A DNA stretch of 64,000 nt from contig CAKPCA010000003.1 in assembly GCA_934141145.1 (NCBI GenBank), forward strand, positions 1 to 64,000, in the 5' to 3' direction. Positions 16,724-24,433 of this stretch are shown here, piece after piece. The DNA comes from an uncultured Bacilli bacterium (GTDB lineage Bacteria; Bacillota_I; Bacilli_A; RF39; UBA660). How positions within the stretch are numbered: the stretch's first letter is position 1; each line of letters starts with the position of its first letter. The notes under the pieces are model-generated. The model was not told the origin of the DNA. It ran no database searches and saw nothing but the letters and a program-made list of their open reading frames with translations. A program made the position numbers and the translations under genes.

Positions 16724-16766
16724 TTGACATAAAGGCTAGGGGGGTATACTATAAGTAAATAGTATA
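16724..16766 (+). promoter_or_regulatory. Pilin promoter with G6 spacer and operator-like palindrome
   Basis: TTGACA (16724-16729) and TATACT (16745-16750, 15-base spacer) or TACTAT (16747-16752, 17-base spacer). The spacer contains six consecutive G, rare in this DNA. A perfect 8-bp inverted repeat (16745-16752 with 16759-16766, six-base gap) overlaps the -10 and the likely start site. Confidence 0.6.
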
Positions 16767-16779
16767 GGAGAGTAGGAAA

Positions 16780-17952
16780 ATGAAGAAAAAAGGATTTACA
16801 TTAATAGAATTATTAGCAGTAATAGTAATCTTAGCAATAATAACAGTAATAGCAGTACCAAAAATACTGAATGTAATAGAAAAGTCAAAAGAAAGTAGTG
16901 CGGAAAGTAGTATAAAACTTGTAAAAGATGCAATAAAAACACAAATAACCGCAGGAGATGCACTAAATGAATCTAACTTTATAAAAAATAATGATGGTTG
17001 TTATTTATTTGATTTTGATGATCAAAGTACAGCAAATTCAAAAGAATTAAAACTAAAAAATAAAGATAAAATAAGTGGAAGTATAACTTATTGTAATGGA
17101 ACATTTAAAGATGATACATTAAAATTTGATGGTACAGAAATATCAAAAGACGATAATAACAATAAAATAATATGTAAAAGAGCAACAACACTTCATACAG
17201 AAGAATGTACACAGACAGATACAACATATTCTTGTTCAGGAGCTGGATATACAACTAGTGGTTCAAAAGGAACAACTACAATAACATATGGTAACTTAGG
17301 AACAAAAGGAACACTTACTTCAGGGGATGCATTTGATTGTGATGTAAATGGAGATGGAACATACGATTCAACAACAGAAAGATTTTATTATGTAACAGAT
17401 ATGGATAATAATACTGCAGTATTAATTTATTATAATAATGTAAGTGCAGGTAGTCCAAGTAATAGTGAGGTATATGCATATGATAGTTCAGAAGAAAACT
17501 TTCATGGACCAAGAACAGCAATAGAGCAGCTTCCTACAACTAGTCAATGGAAAAATGTAAGTTTAAAAAATAGTACAAGAGCAATATTAAATGAGAATGC
17601 AGGTAATACAACAACAGGAGGAATATTGCCAAGTAACTTTAGTTATTCTGGATATGCAGCAAGATTACTTACAATAAATGATATTAGGAAGACTACTAAT
17701 AATGGAAATATACCGACTAAACAGGTGGGAGAATTAGATGATTTTAATTATTTATTAGAAAATACGAAGTATTCAAATCCTGATGTAGGAAATTATGGGT
17801 ATTGGCTTGAAACTCCATATTTTGATAATTCAACCGATGCATGGTCATTAAGTGGCGATTCCAGTCATATTTATTATACTATTGTTTCAAATGAGGTTTA
17901 TCGTGGTGTTCGTCCGGCAATAGAAGTGTCTAAAGTAAATATTTTATATTAA
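16780..17952 (+). CDS. Type IV prepilin-like protein with lectin-like/GVRP C-terminal domain
   Basis: 390 residues. The N-terminus MKKKGFTLIELLAVIVILAI is a textbook class III signal: cleavage after Gly5 by a prepilin peptidase, Glu at +5, hydrophobic helix. PilD is encoded at 56932. A middle region has Cys pairs (NNDGCYLF, SITYCNG, IICKRATT). The C-terminal domain (about 270-390) reads ARLLTINDIRKTT, GYWLETPYFDNSTDAW, and EVYRGVRPAIEVSK, the pattern of the DUF6273/lectin-like GVRP domain of secreted proteins. The 5' half uses A-ended codons while the last 300 bases use T-ended and rare CGT/CCG codons, suggesting a swapped tail domain. Single gene under its own regulated-looking promoter. Confidence 0.8.
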   Translation: MKKKGFTLIELLAVIVILAIITVIAVPKILNVIEKSKESSAESSIKLVKDAIKTQITAGDALNESNFIKNNDGCYLFDFDDQSTANSKELKLKNKDKISGSITYCNGTFKDDTLKFDGTEISKDDNNNKIICKRATTLHTEECTQTDTTYSCSGAGYTTSGSKGTTTITYGNLGTKGTLTSGDAFDCDVNGDGTYDSTTERFYYVTDMDNNTAVLIYYNNVSAGSPSNSEVYAYDSSEENFHGPRTAIEQLPTTSQWKNVSLKNSTRAILNENAGNTTTGGILPSNFSYSGYAARLLTINDIRKTTNNGNIPTKQVGELDDFNYLLENTKYSNPDVGNYGYWLETPYFDNSTDAWSLSGDSSHIYYTIVSNEVYRGVRPAIEVSKVNILY

Positions 17953-17956
17953 TTAG

Positions 17957-17985
17957 AAAAAAGAAACAAAATTGTTTCTTTTTTT
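17957..17985 (+). terminator. Terminator after pilin gene
   Basis: Perfect 11-bp stem (17957-17967 with 17974-17984), six-base loop, T tail. Confidence 0.8.
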
Positions 17986-17995
17986 GATTATTATA

Positions 17996-18004
17996 TGATA
18001 TAAT
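17996..18004 (+). promoter_or_regulatory. Extended -10 promoter (TGATATAAT) of herA
   Basis: TG-n-TATAAT about 10 bases after the pilin terminator; no clear -35. Confidence 0.55.
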
Positions 18005-18030
18005 ATAAAAAAGAATAGGATAGGGATAGT

Positions 18031-19761
18031 ATGTTAGGAAAAATAATAGCAATTGAGGGGAATTTGGCAGTTATAAAATTATCTATTGATTTAAGCAATA
18101 AAACTGGATTATTAAATATGCATGTTGCATTTGATTCAGTAGGATCAACTATAATTGGTGAAATAGTTTCATTAAGTTTAACAGAAGCAAAAATATTATT
18201 ACTTGGTGAAATAATAAATAATAATTTTGTGTCTGGTGTTAATAAAAAACCATCATTTTCAAGTACAGTTAGAATAATAAATAGAAATGAACTTGATTTA
18301 ATAATTGGAAATTCAAATGGTGAACATTATGTTAATTTTGGAAGATTACCACTTTATTCAGGATATCCATTAAATATAGATCCAAATAAGTTTTTTTCAG
18401 AACACTTTTGTATAGTAGGTAATTCTGGTAGTGGTAAAAGTTCTTCAGTCGCAAGAATATTTCAAAATTTATTTTTAAATAATACGCCAAAGACTAATAT
18501 TTTTATATTTGATGTTTTTGGTGAATATCATACAGCGTTAAAAGGTATAAATAATATTTCATATAAATCTTATACAACGGATAAAGAAAGTGAAGAAACT
18601 AATTTAGTACAAATACCAATATGGTTACTTGATGCGGATGATATGGCACTTTTATTAGAAGCAGAAAGTTATGTACAAATACCTATAATAGAAAAAATGC
18701 TTAGAATAGTAACTATATATTCTATGGATGAAGAACAAAGAGATAAACATATAAATGATATAATAGCAAGAGCTGTCTTAGAAATACTATATAGTGGTAA
18801 ACCAGCTAATCAATTAAGAGACCAAATAATGGCAATCTTCTCAATGTTTAATACTAAAACATTGAATTTAGAAACAGAAGTTAGAGTTCCTGGATGGACT
18901 AGAACATTAAGACAATGTTTGATTCTTGATAAAGATGGTAAAATAGCAGATATAGTACTTGTTTCTAATTTCTTTAAGAAATTTATAAATAATGATACAG
19001 AATTAAATCCAGGTCATGGTAAATTATATTATACATTAGAAAATTTATATGATGCTTTAGAACTTGCATTTATTTCTGAAGGAATATTAAAAAGTGACGC
19101 AATATATGAGAAAATTAATGTTTTAAGAGTTAGATTAAAATCTATAATAAATAGTGATTATGGTAATTATTATAGAGTAGACAATTATATTTCTAAAGAA
19201 GATTATGTAAAATCTTTAAATGAAGATGGTAAATATAATATAGTTAACTTTAATATAAATAATATTACTGATAGACAAGCTAAAGTTATGATAAAAATAT
19301 ATTCTAAAATGTTATTTGAATATAATGCGAGATTAGAAGATAGAGCTTCATATCCAGTACATATATTTATAGAAGAAGCACATAGATATATACAAAGAGA
19401 TAGAGATATTGATTTGATTGGATATAATATATTTGAAAAAATTGCAAAAGAAGGAAGAAAATATGGTGTTATTTTAGGATTAATAACACAAAGACCTTCA
19501 GAACTTAGTGATACTACACTTTCACAATGTTCAAATTATTTAATTCTAAGAATTATAAATCCTAAAGATCTTGATTATATAAAGAATGTTGTTGCTAATA
19601 TGAGTGATGAATTAGTCGCTAAAATAAAGAGTCTTCAACCAGGATATACTTTGATGGTTGGTAGCGCATTTAAAATACCTATAATAACTAAATTTGATAT
19701 GCCAAATCCAGCCCCATATTCTAAAAATGTTGATATAAATAATACTTGGTACAAAGAATAA
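18031..19761 (+). CDS. herA: HerA-like DNA-translocating ATPase (DUF87)
   Basis: 576 residues. N-terminal HAS-barrel-like beta domain (about 1-100), then the FtsK/HerA ATPase core: Walker A IVGNSGSGKSSSV (about 128-140), Walker B HIFIEEAHRY (about 443-452), and the sensor/arginine region GLITQRPSELSDTTLSQCSN. An insertion of ~150 residues between Walker A and B is normal for the family. HerA is a hexameric DNA pump that usually pairs with the nuclease NurA in archaea, or with Sir2/DUF4297 nucleases in bacterial defence. No nuclease gene is adjacent; a Sir2-like gene lies 2.7 kb upstream with two genes between. Role here is open. Confidence 0.85.
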   Translation: MLGKIIAIEGNLAVIKLSIDLSNKTGLLNMHVAFDSVGSTIIGEIVSLSLTEAKILLLGEIINNNFVSGVNKKPSFSSTVRIINRNELDLIIGNSNGEHYVNFGRLPLYSGYPLNIDPNKFFSEHFCIVGNSGSGKSSSVARIFQNLFLNNTPKTNIFIFDVFGEYHTALKGINNISYKSYTTDKESEETNLVQIPIWLLDADDMALLLEAESYVQIPIIEKMLRIVTIYSMDEEQRDKHINDIIARAVLEILYSGKPANQLRDQIMAIFSMFNTKTLNLETEVRVPGWTRTLRQCLILDKDGKIADIVLVSNFFKKFINNDTELNPGHGKLYYTLENLYDALELAFISEGILKSDAIYEKINVLRVRLKSIINSDYGNYYRVDNYISKEDYVKSLNEDGKYNIVNFNINNITDRQAKVMIKIYSKMLFEYNARLEDRASYPVHIFIEEAHRYIQRDRDIDLIGYNIFEKIAKEGRKYGVILGLITQRPSELSDTTLSQCSNYLILRIINPKDLDYIKNVVANMSDELVAKIKSLQPGYTLMVGSAFKIPIITKFDMPNPAPYSKNVDINNTWYKE

Positions 19762-19783
19762 GTTTTAAAAAACTTATTTTTTT
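19757..19783 (+). terminator. Terminator after herA
   Basis: Nine-bp stem (19757-19765 with 19770-19778) across the stop codon, then T7. Confidence 0.75.
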
Positions 19784-19791
19784 GTTATAAT
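19783..19791 (+). promoter_or_regulatory. Extended -10 promoter (TGTTATAAT) of hemW
   Basis: The promoter begins on the last T of the herA terminator; the start codon is only 17 bases beyond it. Confidence 0.6.
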
Positions 19792-19808
19792 TTTTTTAGG
19801 TGATAATA

Positions 19809-20894
19809 ATGTCTAATATAAAAAGTGCATATATACATATTCCTTTTTGCAAAAGTATTTGCTCATATTGTGATTTTAGTAAAATGTATTATAATTCTAA
19901 TTTTGTTAATTCATATTTAAATGCATTAAGTAATGAAATAAAAGAAGATTACAAAGGTGAAATATTAGATACTATTTATATTGGTGGAGGAACACCATCC
20001 GCATTAAGTATAGATGAATTAAAAAACTTATTTTTAATAACAAATACTTTAAATTTAAGTGATAACTATGAATTTACTATAGAATGTAATATAGAAGATA
20101 TAACTAAAGAAAAACTAGAATTATTTAAAAATAACAAAGTTAATAGAATTAGTATAGGGGTACAAAGTTTTAATAACAAGATATTAAAATACTTGAATAG
20201 AAAGTATGATAGTGAAATTATATTAAAAAAAATAAATTTAGTAAAAAAATATTTTGATAATATAAATATTGATCTAATATATGCGGTTAATAATGAAACT
20301 ATTGATGATTTAAAAAAAGATTTAAAAATGTTTTTAAGTATTGATATACCACATATATCTTGTTATTCATTAATAATTGAAAAAAATACCATTTTATATA
20401 ATAAAAATGAAGAATATATAAGTGAAGATTTAGATAGATTAATGTATGATACAATAGAAAAGACATTAAGTTCTAATTATTGTCATTATGAAATAAGTAA
20501 TTATGCTAAAAAAGGATTTGAATCAAAACATAATTTATGTTACTGGAATAACAAGGAATATTATGGATTTGGTTTATCCGCCGCATCTTTTATAGAAAAT
20601 AAAAGAATTAATAATACAAGAAATTTAAAAAAATATATAGAATTTAATAGAGATAAGGAAGAAGAAATACTTACTAAAGAAGATAAGATAAGATATGAAT
20701 TAATACTTGGTTTTAGAAAGATAGAAGGTATTAACAAAAAAGAATTTTATAATAAATATAATATAGATATTCATAATTTGTATAATATTAATGAACTATT
20801 AAAAAAAGGTTATTTAAGTGAAAATGATAAATATATTTTTATACCAAAGGAGTATATTTATGTTTCAAATGATATTTTGATTAATTTTATATAA
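19809..20894 (+). CDS. hemW: HemW-like radical SAM protein (haem chaperone)
   Basis: 361 residues, radical SAM HemW/coproporphyrinogen oxidase-like. Iron-sulfur motif CKSICSYCDF (CxxxCxxC, about residues 16-25) after AYIHIPFC. Further motifs: IYIGGGTPSAL, RISIGVQSFN, and the C-terminal HNLCYWNNKEYYGFGLSAASF typical of HemW. In Bacillus hemW lies just upstream of hrcA; here it is 4.6 kb upstream with four genes between. AGGTGAT places the start at 19809 rather than the GTG at 19800. Confidence 0.92.
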   Translation: MSNIKSAYIHIPFCKSICSYCDFSKMYYNSNFVNSYLNALSNEIKEDYKGEILDTIYIGGGTPSALSIDELKNLFLITNTLNLSDNYEFTIECNIEDITKEKLELFKNNKVNRISIGVQSFNNKILKYLNRKYDSEIILKKINLVKKYFDNINIDLIYAVNNETIDDLKKDLKMFLSIDIPHISCYSLIIEKNTILYNKNEEYISEDLDRLMYDTIEKTLSSNYCHYEISNYAKKGFESKHNLCYWNNKEYYGFGLSAASFIENKRINNTRNLKKYIEFNRDKEEEILTKEDKIRYELILGFRKIEGINKKEFYNKYNIDIHNLYNINELLKKGYLSENDKYIFIPKEYIYVSNDILINFI

Positions 20895-20921
20895 TGTATA
20901 TTAAAATATTAAAAAAAGTAG

Positions 20922-20927
20922 TATAAT
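20922..20927 (+). promoter_or_regulatory. -10 element before small membrane protein gene
   Basis: GTATAAT-type -10, 29 bases before the ATG; -35 unclear. Confidence 0.4.
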
Positions 20928-20956
20928 ATATATAAAGAATAGAAGGAGGATTATTA

Positions 20957-21259
20957 ATGGAAGAATTAGATTTTGAACCTATAGATGAAGTTCTTGAAAA
21001 TAATGAAGAGATAGAAACTTTAGATATTGATGAAAATCCTTCTAATACAGAAGAAGATATGATAAAAATAGATAGACTATTTAATGTTAATGATGAAGAA
21101 GATAAGAAGGAAGAACAACTTAATAAAGAAAAAGAAACAAAAAAAGATAAAAAAATAGAGAAAATACAACTAGGTTTAATAATATTTTTAATAGTAAGTG
21201 CGACTCTTATATATTTTTTTGGTTATAATTTAGTAGAGCCATTTATAAAATTAGAATAA
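20957..21259 (+). CDS. Small acidic single-pass membrane protein
   Basis: 100 residues, no family recognised. The first ~70 residues are very acidic, then Lys/Glu-rich. One membrane segment follows at about 72-94 (IQLGLIIFLIVSATLIYFFG) with a short outside tail, so N-in/C-out topology is likely. AAGGAGG is a strong ribosome site. The next gene has its own promoter inside the terminator hairpin just after this stop codon, so this appears to be a single-gene unit. Confidence 0.65.
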   Translation: MEELDFEPIDEVLENNEEIETLDIDENPSNTEEDMIKIDRLFNVNDEEDKKEEQLNKEKETKKDKKIEKIQLGLIIFLIVSATLIYFFGYNLVEPFIKLE

Positions 21260-21260
21260 A

Positions 21261-21289
21261 TTGACAAATAAAATAAAAAAAAGTATAAT
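21261..21289 (+). promoter_or_regulatory. Consensus promoter embedded in a terminator hairpin
   Basis: TTGACA (21261-21266), exact 17-base spacer, TATAAT (21284-21289). The -10 lies in the left arm of the hairpin at 21276-21315; the expected start (about 21296) is in its loop. Confidence 0.8.
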
Positions 21290-21315
21290 CTACGTGAAAA
21301 GGTTATACTTTTTTT
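21276..21315 (+). terminator. Terminator of upstream gene overlapping a promoter
   Basis: Perfect 13-bp stem (21276-21288 with 21303-21315), extended by one wobble and one C-G pair, ending in T7. Confidence 0.75.
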
Positions 21316-21328
21316 AGGGGGAATATAT

Positions 21329-22969
21329 ATGATAAACAAGGAAAAAGTATTAAATGAAGTTATAAAAAAATATGAAAAATTTGGAATAACAAAAGAAGAA
21401 ATACAAAAGTATTTAGTTGATGAGACAAGTACATATAAAAATGATGCAGATGCAATTAAAAAAATATCAATATCTCTTGATAACTCTATAGTTCAAAATG
21501 TCGCAAACTTAAGCACTATAAGAACTTCATACAATTATTTAAAAAAAATAATTAAATCAGATGGTATTAGCTTATCAAGAATTAGTAAATTAGCAAGTAA
21601 TGATAAAGTAAGTATTGATAGCAAGCTTGATGAAATATATAATCAAATAATAAATACAATAAAAGAGAATTATGATAGTAGTAAATTATTAAGTCAAAAT
21701 ATAATAGAAAATATGAAACAATTTTTACAAAAAGATGTAGTTACAAGTATAGATAAAAATGAACAATTTGATATTACTTTTTTAAAGAGATTAAATGGTG
21801 TCAGTATTGAATCTATTTCAAAAGTAACAGATATTCCAGTATCAACACTTTATAGTTATATTAATTTGAATAAAAAAGTTCCTGGATATAATCTTGCCCA
21901 AATTCTTGAATATTTTAATGTAAAAAATTATGATGAATTAAAAGAATTATCTGAACAAAAGAAACTTGTTACAGAAGTTTTAAAAAACAACCCTGAAGTA
22001 GAAACAAATACTAATAAATTTGATATTTCTATACTAAAAGCTTATTTATTAAAAAATAATGTAATGCTTGTTAAATTACAAATAGTATTATCAATGAACA
22101 AAGCAAGATTAATAAAATGTCTTGCAGGTGAAGAACTAGTTACGGATGATATCATGAATGAAATATATAAATTATTTGAAGTAAATAGTTATGATGAACT
22201 TGTAACAAAAATAAGAGAAAATACTTTAAAAATTCCAGCGTGTTTAAAACCAGAGCGTTATGATATATTATTTTTTAACAAATTTATAGCTTTAAATAAT
22301 ATTGATAAGATAAAACTAGCTGATACATTAGGTATAAATAAGATGGTGTTAAGTGATTATTTAAATGGTAAAAAAGCCGCACCAACAAAATTAGTAGATA
22401 AGCTAATTGATATATTTGGGTTAATCAATTTTTATGATTTAGAAGTTAATGTGAAAAAAAATACTTTAAATGTTCCAACCTATTTATTAAAAACAGTAAA
22501 AGAAAATATAACTGTAAAAAATATTAGTACCCAAGAAAAAGATAATAAAGAAATAATTAAGAATAATATTTCTGAAAAAGTAAAGGAAACAGAAGAATCT
22601 AAAAAAGAAGTAAAAGATGCTAAATCAGAAGTAGAAAATGAACAAGAAACACAAATAAATGAAATTGCTAGTAGTTCTACCAGTAATACCCACACTAATG
22701 ATACGATTCCAAATATTCTAAATATGATAAAGATAGATGAACTATTAAAATTAATCGGAAAAGAAAATATATCAAACTCAGATTATATGATTGTATTACT
22801 ATTATTTGGAGGAGTAGAAGATCAATACTTTAAGATATCTTCAATATCAAAATTCCTTCATATAAATGAAGAATACATTAATAATATTTATACTAAATGT
22901 CTAGAATTATATAAAAATAAATTAAATGATGAATTAAAAAAAGAAAAAACTATGATTTTAGAAAAATAA
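21329..22969 (+). CDS. HTH-repeat protein with shared C-terminal domain (unknown function, pair member 1)
   Basis: 546 residues, not a known family. Three tandem units of ~70-90 residues (about 147-365) each look like an XRE-type HTH followed by a small cap: VSIESISKVTDIPVSTLYSY, then LVKLQIVLSMNKARLIKCLA, then IDKIKLADTLGINKMVLSDY, each closing with a YDEL/FYDL motif. A low-complexity charged linker follows. The C-terminal domain (about 463-540: IDELLKLIG, LLLFGGVEDQYFK, ISKFLHINEEYINNIYTKC) is shared with the next gene and resembles a sigma region 4-like HTH. An N-terminal motif NYDSSKLLSQNIIENM is also shared. Likely a DNA-binding regulator or nucleoid-type protein; cytoplasmic. RBS AGGGGGA. 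Confidence 0.7.
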   Translation: MINKEKVLNEVIKKYEKFGITKEEIQKYLVDETSTYKNDADAIKKISISLDNSIVQNVANLSTIRTSYNYLKKIIKSDGISLSRISKLASNDKVSIDSKLDEIYNQIINTIKENYDSSKLLSQNIIENMKQFLQKDVVTSIDKNEQFDITFLKRLNGVSIESISKVTDIPVSTLYSYINLNKKVPGYNLAQILEYFNVKNYDELKELSEQKKLVTEVLKNNPEVETNTNKFDISILKAYLLKNNVMLVKLQIVLSMNKARLIKCLAGEELVTDDIMNEIYKLFEVNSYDELVTKIRENTLKIPACLKPERYDILFFNKFIALNNIDKIKLADTLGINKMVLSDYLNGKKAAPTKLVDKLIDIFGLINFYDLEVNVKKNTLNVPTYLLKTVKENITVKNISTQEKDNKEIIKNNISEKVKETEESKKEVKDAKSEVENEQETQINEIASSSTSNTHTNDTIPNILNMIKIDELLKLIGKENISNSDYMIVLLLFGGVEDQYFKISSISKFLHINEEYINNIYTKCLELYKNKLNDELKKEKTMILEK

Positions 22970-22982
22970 GAAGGTGATTTTT

Positions 22983-23873
22983 ATGGAATTTAATGTAAAG
23001 ACACATTTAAAAAATAAGTATAAAGATTATAATATACCAGAATCAATAATTGATAAAATAGAAAGTGAAGAAATTCAAGGCTATTATGTTGATATATTAA
23101 TTAGAAAAACTATTCAAATAGAAAATTATATAATTGAACAAATAAAAAAAGATGATCTTGAAAAAGAATTATTAGTTTTAGAACAACATTCGTCATTAAA
23201 AACAATTATAAAATACAATAAAATTTGTTTAAAATTGCTAGATGAATTAGCAAACAAAGAAGGTCTTTCTATTGATAAAGTGATAAATAAGCTTTATGAA
23301 GATGCATTGGAAAGATCATTAAGTAATTATAATGATAGCAGATTGATTAGTGAAAATATTTTGTATAATATGCAAATAATACTGCTTCAAAAATTTGGAT
23401 ATGATGTTTCTTCTATAACTACTAGTTTTAACAAAACTAAAGAAGAACAAGTAAAAGAAGAAAAAAATAATACTGAATCAGTTAAAAATGACTTAAAAAG
23501 TGATAGAAGTAAAAAAGAAAAAAAGAAAGAAAGAACACTTCAAAAAGATATAAATATAGAATTTAATAAAACAACATTTGATGCAGAAGAAGTACCAAAT
23601 ATTAGAAAAATGATAAACTTAGAATATTTATTAAAATTAATTGGTTATAAAAATGGTACAAAAACCAAAGATGATGCAATTATATTTTTATTGTTTGGTG
23701 GAATAGATGGACAATATTATAAAAATAGCGAAGTCGCAAAGGCTTTAAATATAAGTGAAGAGTATGTAAATGAAGTATATCTTAGATGTTTAGAAGAATA
23801 CAAAAATTCTTTAGAAAATACTTACAAAAATGATATTAAAAATAAAAAATTAGGTTTATCAAAAAGCTCTTAA
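22983..23873 (+). CDS. Paralogue of the HTH-repeat protein (pair member 2)
   Basis: 296 residues, unknown family. It is a shortened relative of the gene before it: N-terminal motif NYNDSRLISENILYNM (about 115-130) and C-terminal domain LEYLLKLIG, FLLFGGIDGQYYK, VAKALNISEEYVNEVYLRC match the partner, but the three HTH repeats are absent and replaced by a Lys/Glu linker. AAGGTGAT fixes the ATG at 22983, 13 bases after the partner's stop, so both are one operon. The long and short forms may form mixed complexes; this is inference. Confidence 0.7.
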   Translation: MEFNVKTHLKNKYKDYNIPESIIDKIESEEIQGYYVDILIRKTIQIENYIIEQIKKDDLEKELLVLEQHSSLKTIIKYNKICLKLLDELANKEGLSIDKVINKLYEDALERSLSNYNDSRLISENILYNMQIILLQKFGYDVSSITTSFNKTKEEQVKEEKNNTESVKNDLKSDRSKKEKKKERTLQKDINIEFNKTTFDAEEVPNIRKMINLEYLLKLIGYKNGTKTKDDAIIFLLFGGIDGQYYKNSEVAKALNISEEYVNEVYLRCLEEYKNSLENTYKNDIKNKKLGLSKSS

Positions 23874-23893
23874 AAATATAAATAAGAGCTTTT
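23862..23893 (+). terminator. Terminator after HTH-repeat pair
   Basis: Eleven-bp stem (23862-23872 with 23883-23893) with AAGAGCTTTT arm. Confidence 0.75.
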
Positions 23894-23897
23894 CTTA

Positions 23898-23926
23898 TTG
23901 CAAAAATTTATGTCACATAGTATACT
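23898..23926 (+). promoter_or_regulatory. Promoter of lipoprotein gene
   Basis: TTGCAA (23898-23903), 17-base spacer, TATACT (23921-23926). Confidence 0.5.
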
Positions 23927-23949
23927 TAAAATAAGAATAGGTGAAGAGT

Positions 23950-24336
23950 ATGAATAAATTTATAGTAAAAATTTTTATGTTGATGACATTCTTATTAATA
24001 TTAACGGGATGTGCGACTAATAATAATAAAAATATTGATGAAAAACAAAATAATGATAACGATATGCTTATAAATCAAAATTATGATGGACTAGAATTTG
24101 TCAATGCAAAAATTAGTAATAGTGAAATAGTGACTGTTGTAATAAACAATACAGGATATACTTATGAGGGCTCTAAATTTAAAATGAAAATTATGGATGA
24201 ATCAGGAAATACAATAAAAGAAATTATTGATAAAGTAAGTGAAAAAGTAGAAAATGGTACAACAAAAACAATAAAAACAAAAGTAAATATAGATATATCA
24301 AAAGCGAGTAGTATTGAATATAGTATTATTAAGTAG
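23950..24336 (+). CDS. Small lipoprotein
   Basis: 128 residues. Lipoprotein signal with lipobox LTGC (Cys at about residue 21) after a hydrophobic stretch, so anchored on the outer face of the membrane after Lgt/LspA processing. A short Asn/Asp-rich linker follows, then one beta-sandwich domain with a pattern resembling FxLYD-type domains (GLEFVNAKISNSEIVTVVIN, TIKTKVNIDISKASSIEYSI). AGGTGAAG places the start at 23950, not 23941. Single-gene unit between two terminators. Ligand unknown. Confidence 0.75.
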   Translation: MNKFIVKIFMLMTFLLILTGCATNNNKNIDEKQNNDNDMLINQNYDGLEFVNAKISNSEIVTVVINNTGYTYEGSKFKMKIMDESGNTIKEIIDKVSEKVENGTTKTIKTKVNIDISKASSIEYSIIK

Positions 24337-24353
24337 ATGAATGTCTACTTTTT
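24331..24353 (+). terminator. Terminator after lipoprotein
   Basis: Stem AAGTAGA/TCTACTT (24331-24337, 24344-24350), then T run. Confidence 0.75.
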
Positions 24354-24360
24354 ATATTAT

Positions 24361-24387
24361 TTAGCACTCATCTATTGACATTGCTAA
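24361..24387 (+). promoter_or_regulatory. CIRCE operator (HrcA binding site)
   Basis: Left arm TTAGCACTC is a perfect consensus; nine-base gap; right arm CATTGCTAA matches seven of nine of GAGTGCTAA. It overlaps the -35 of the hrcA promoter, as expected for repression by HrcA. Confidence 0.85.
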
Positions 24388-24402
24388 AATAAGTGTTATA
24401 AT
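24375..24402 (+). promoter_or_regulatory. Promoter of hrcA-grpE-dnaK
   Basis: TTGACA (24375-24380), 16-base spacer, TATAAT (24397-24402), overlapping CIRCE. Confidence 0.8.
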
Positions 24403-24433
24403 TAGATTGTACACTTGGATTAGAGGTGAATAT

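Noticed and set aside
16780..17952. Diversity-generating retroelement target in the pilin tail
   Set aside because: The lectin-like tail would suit it, but no reverse transcriptase, template repeat or second near-identical copy is in the window.
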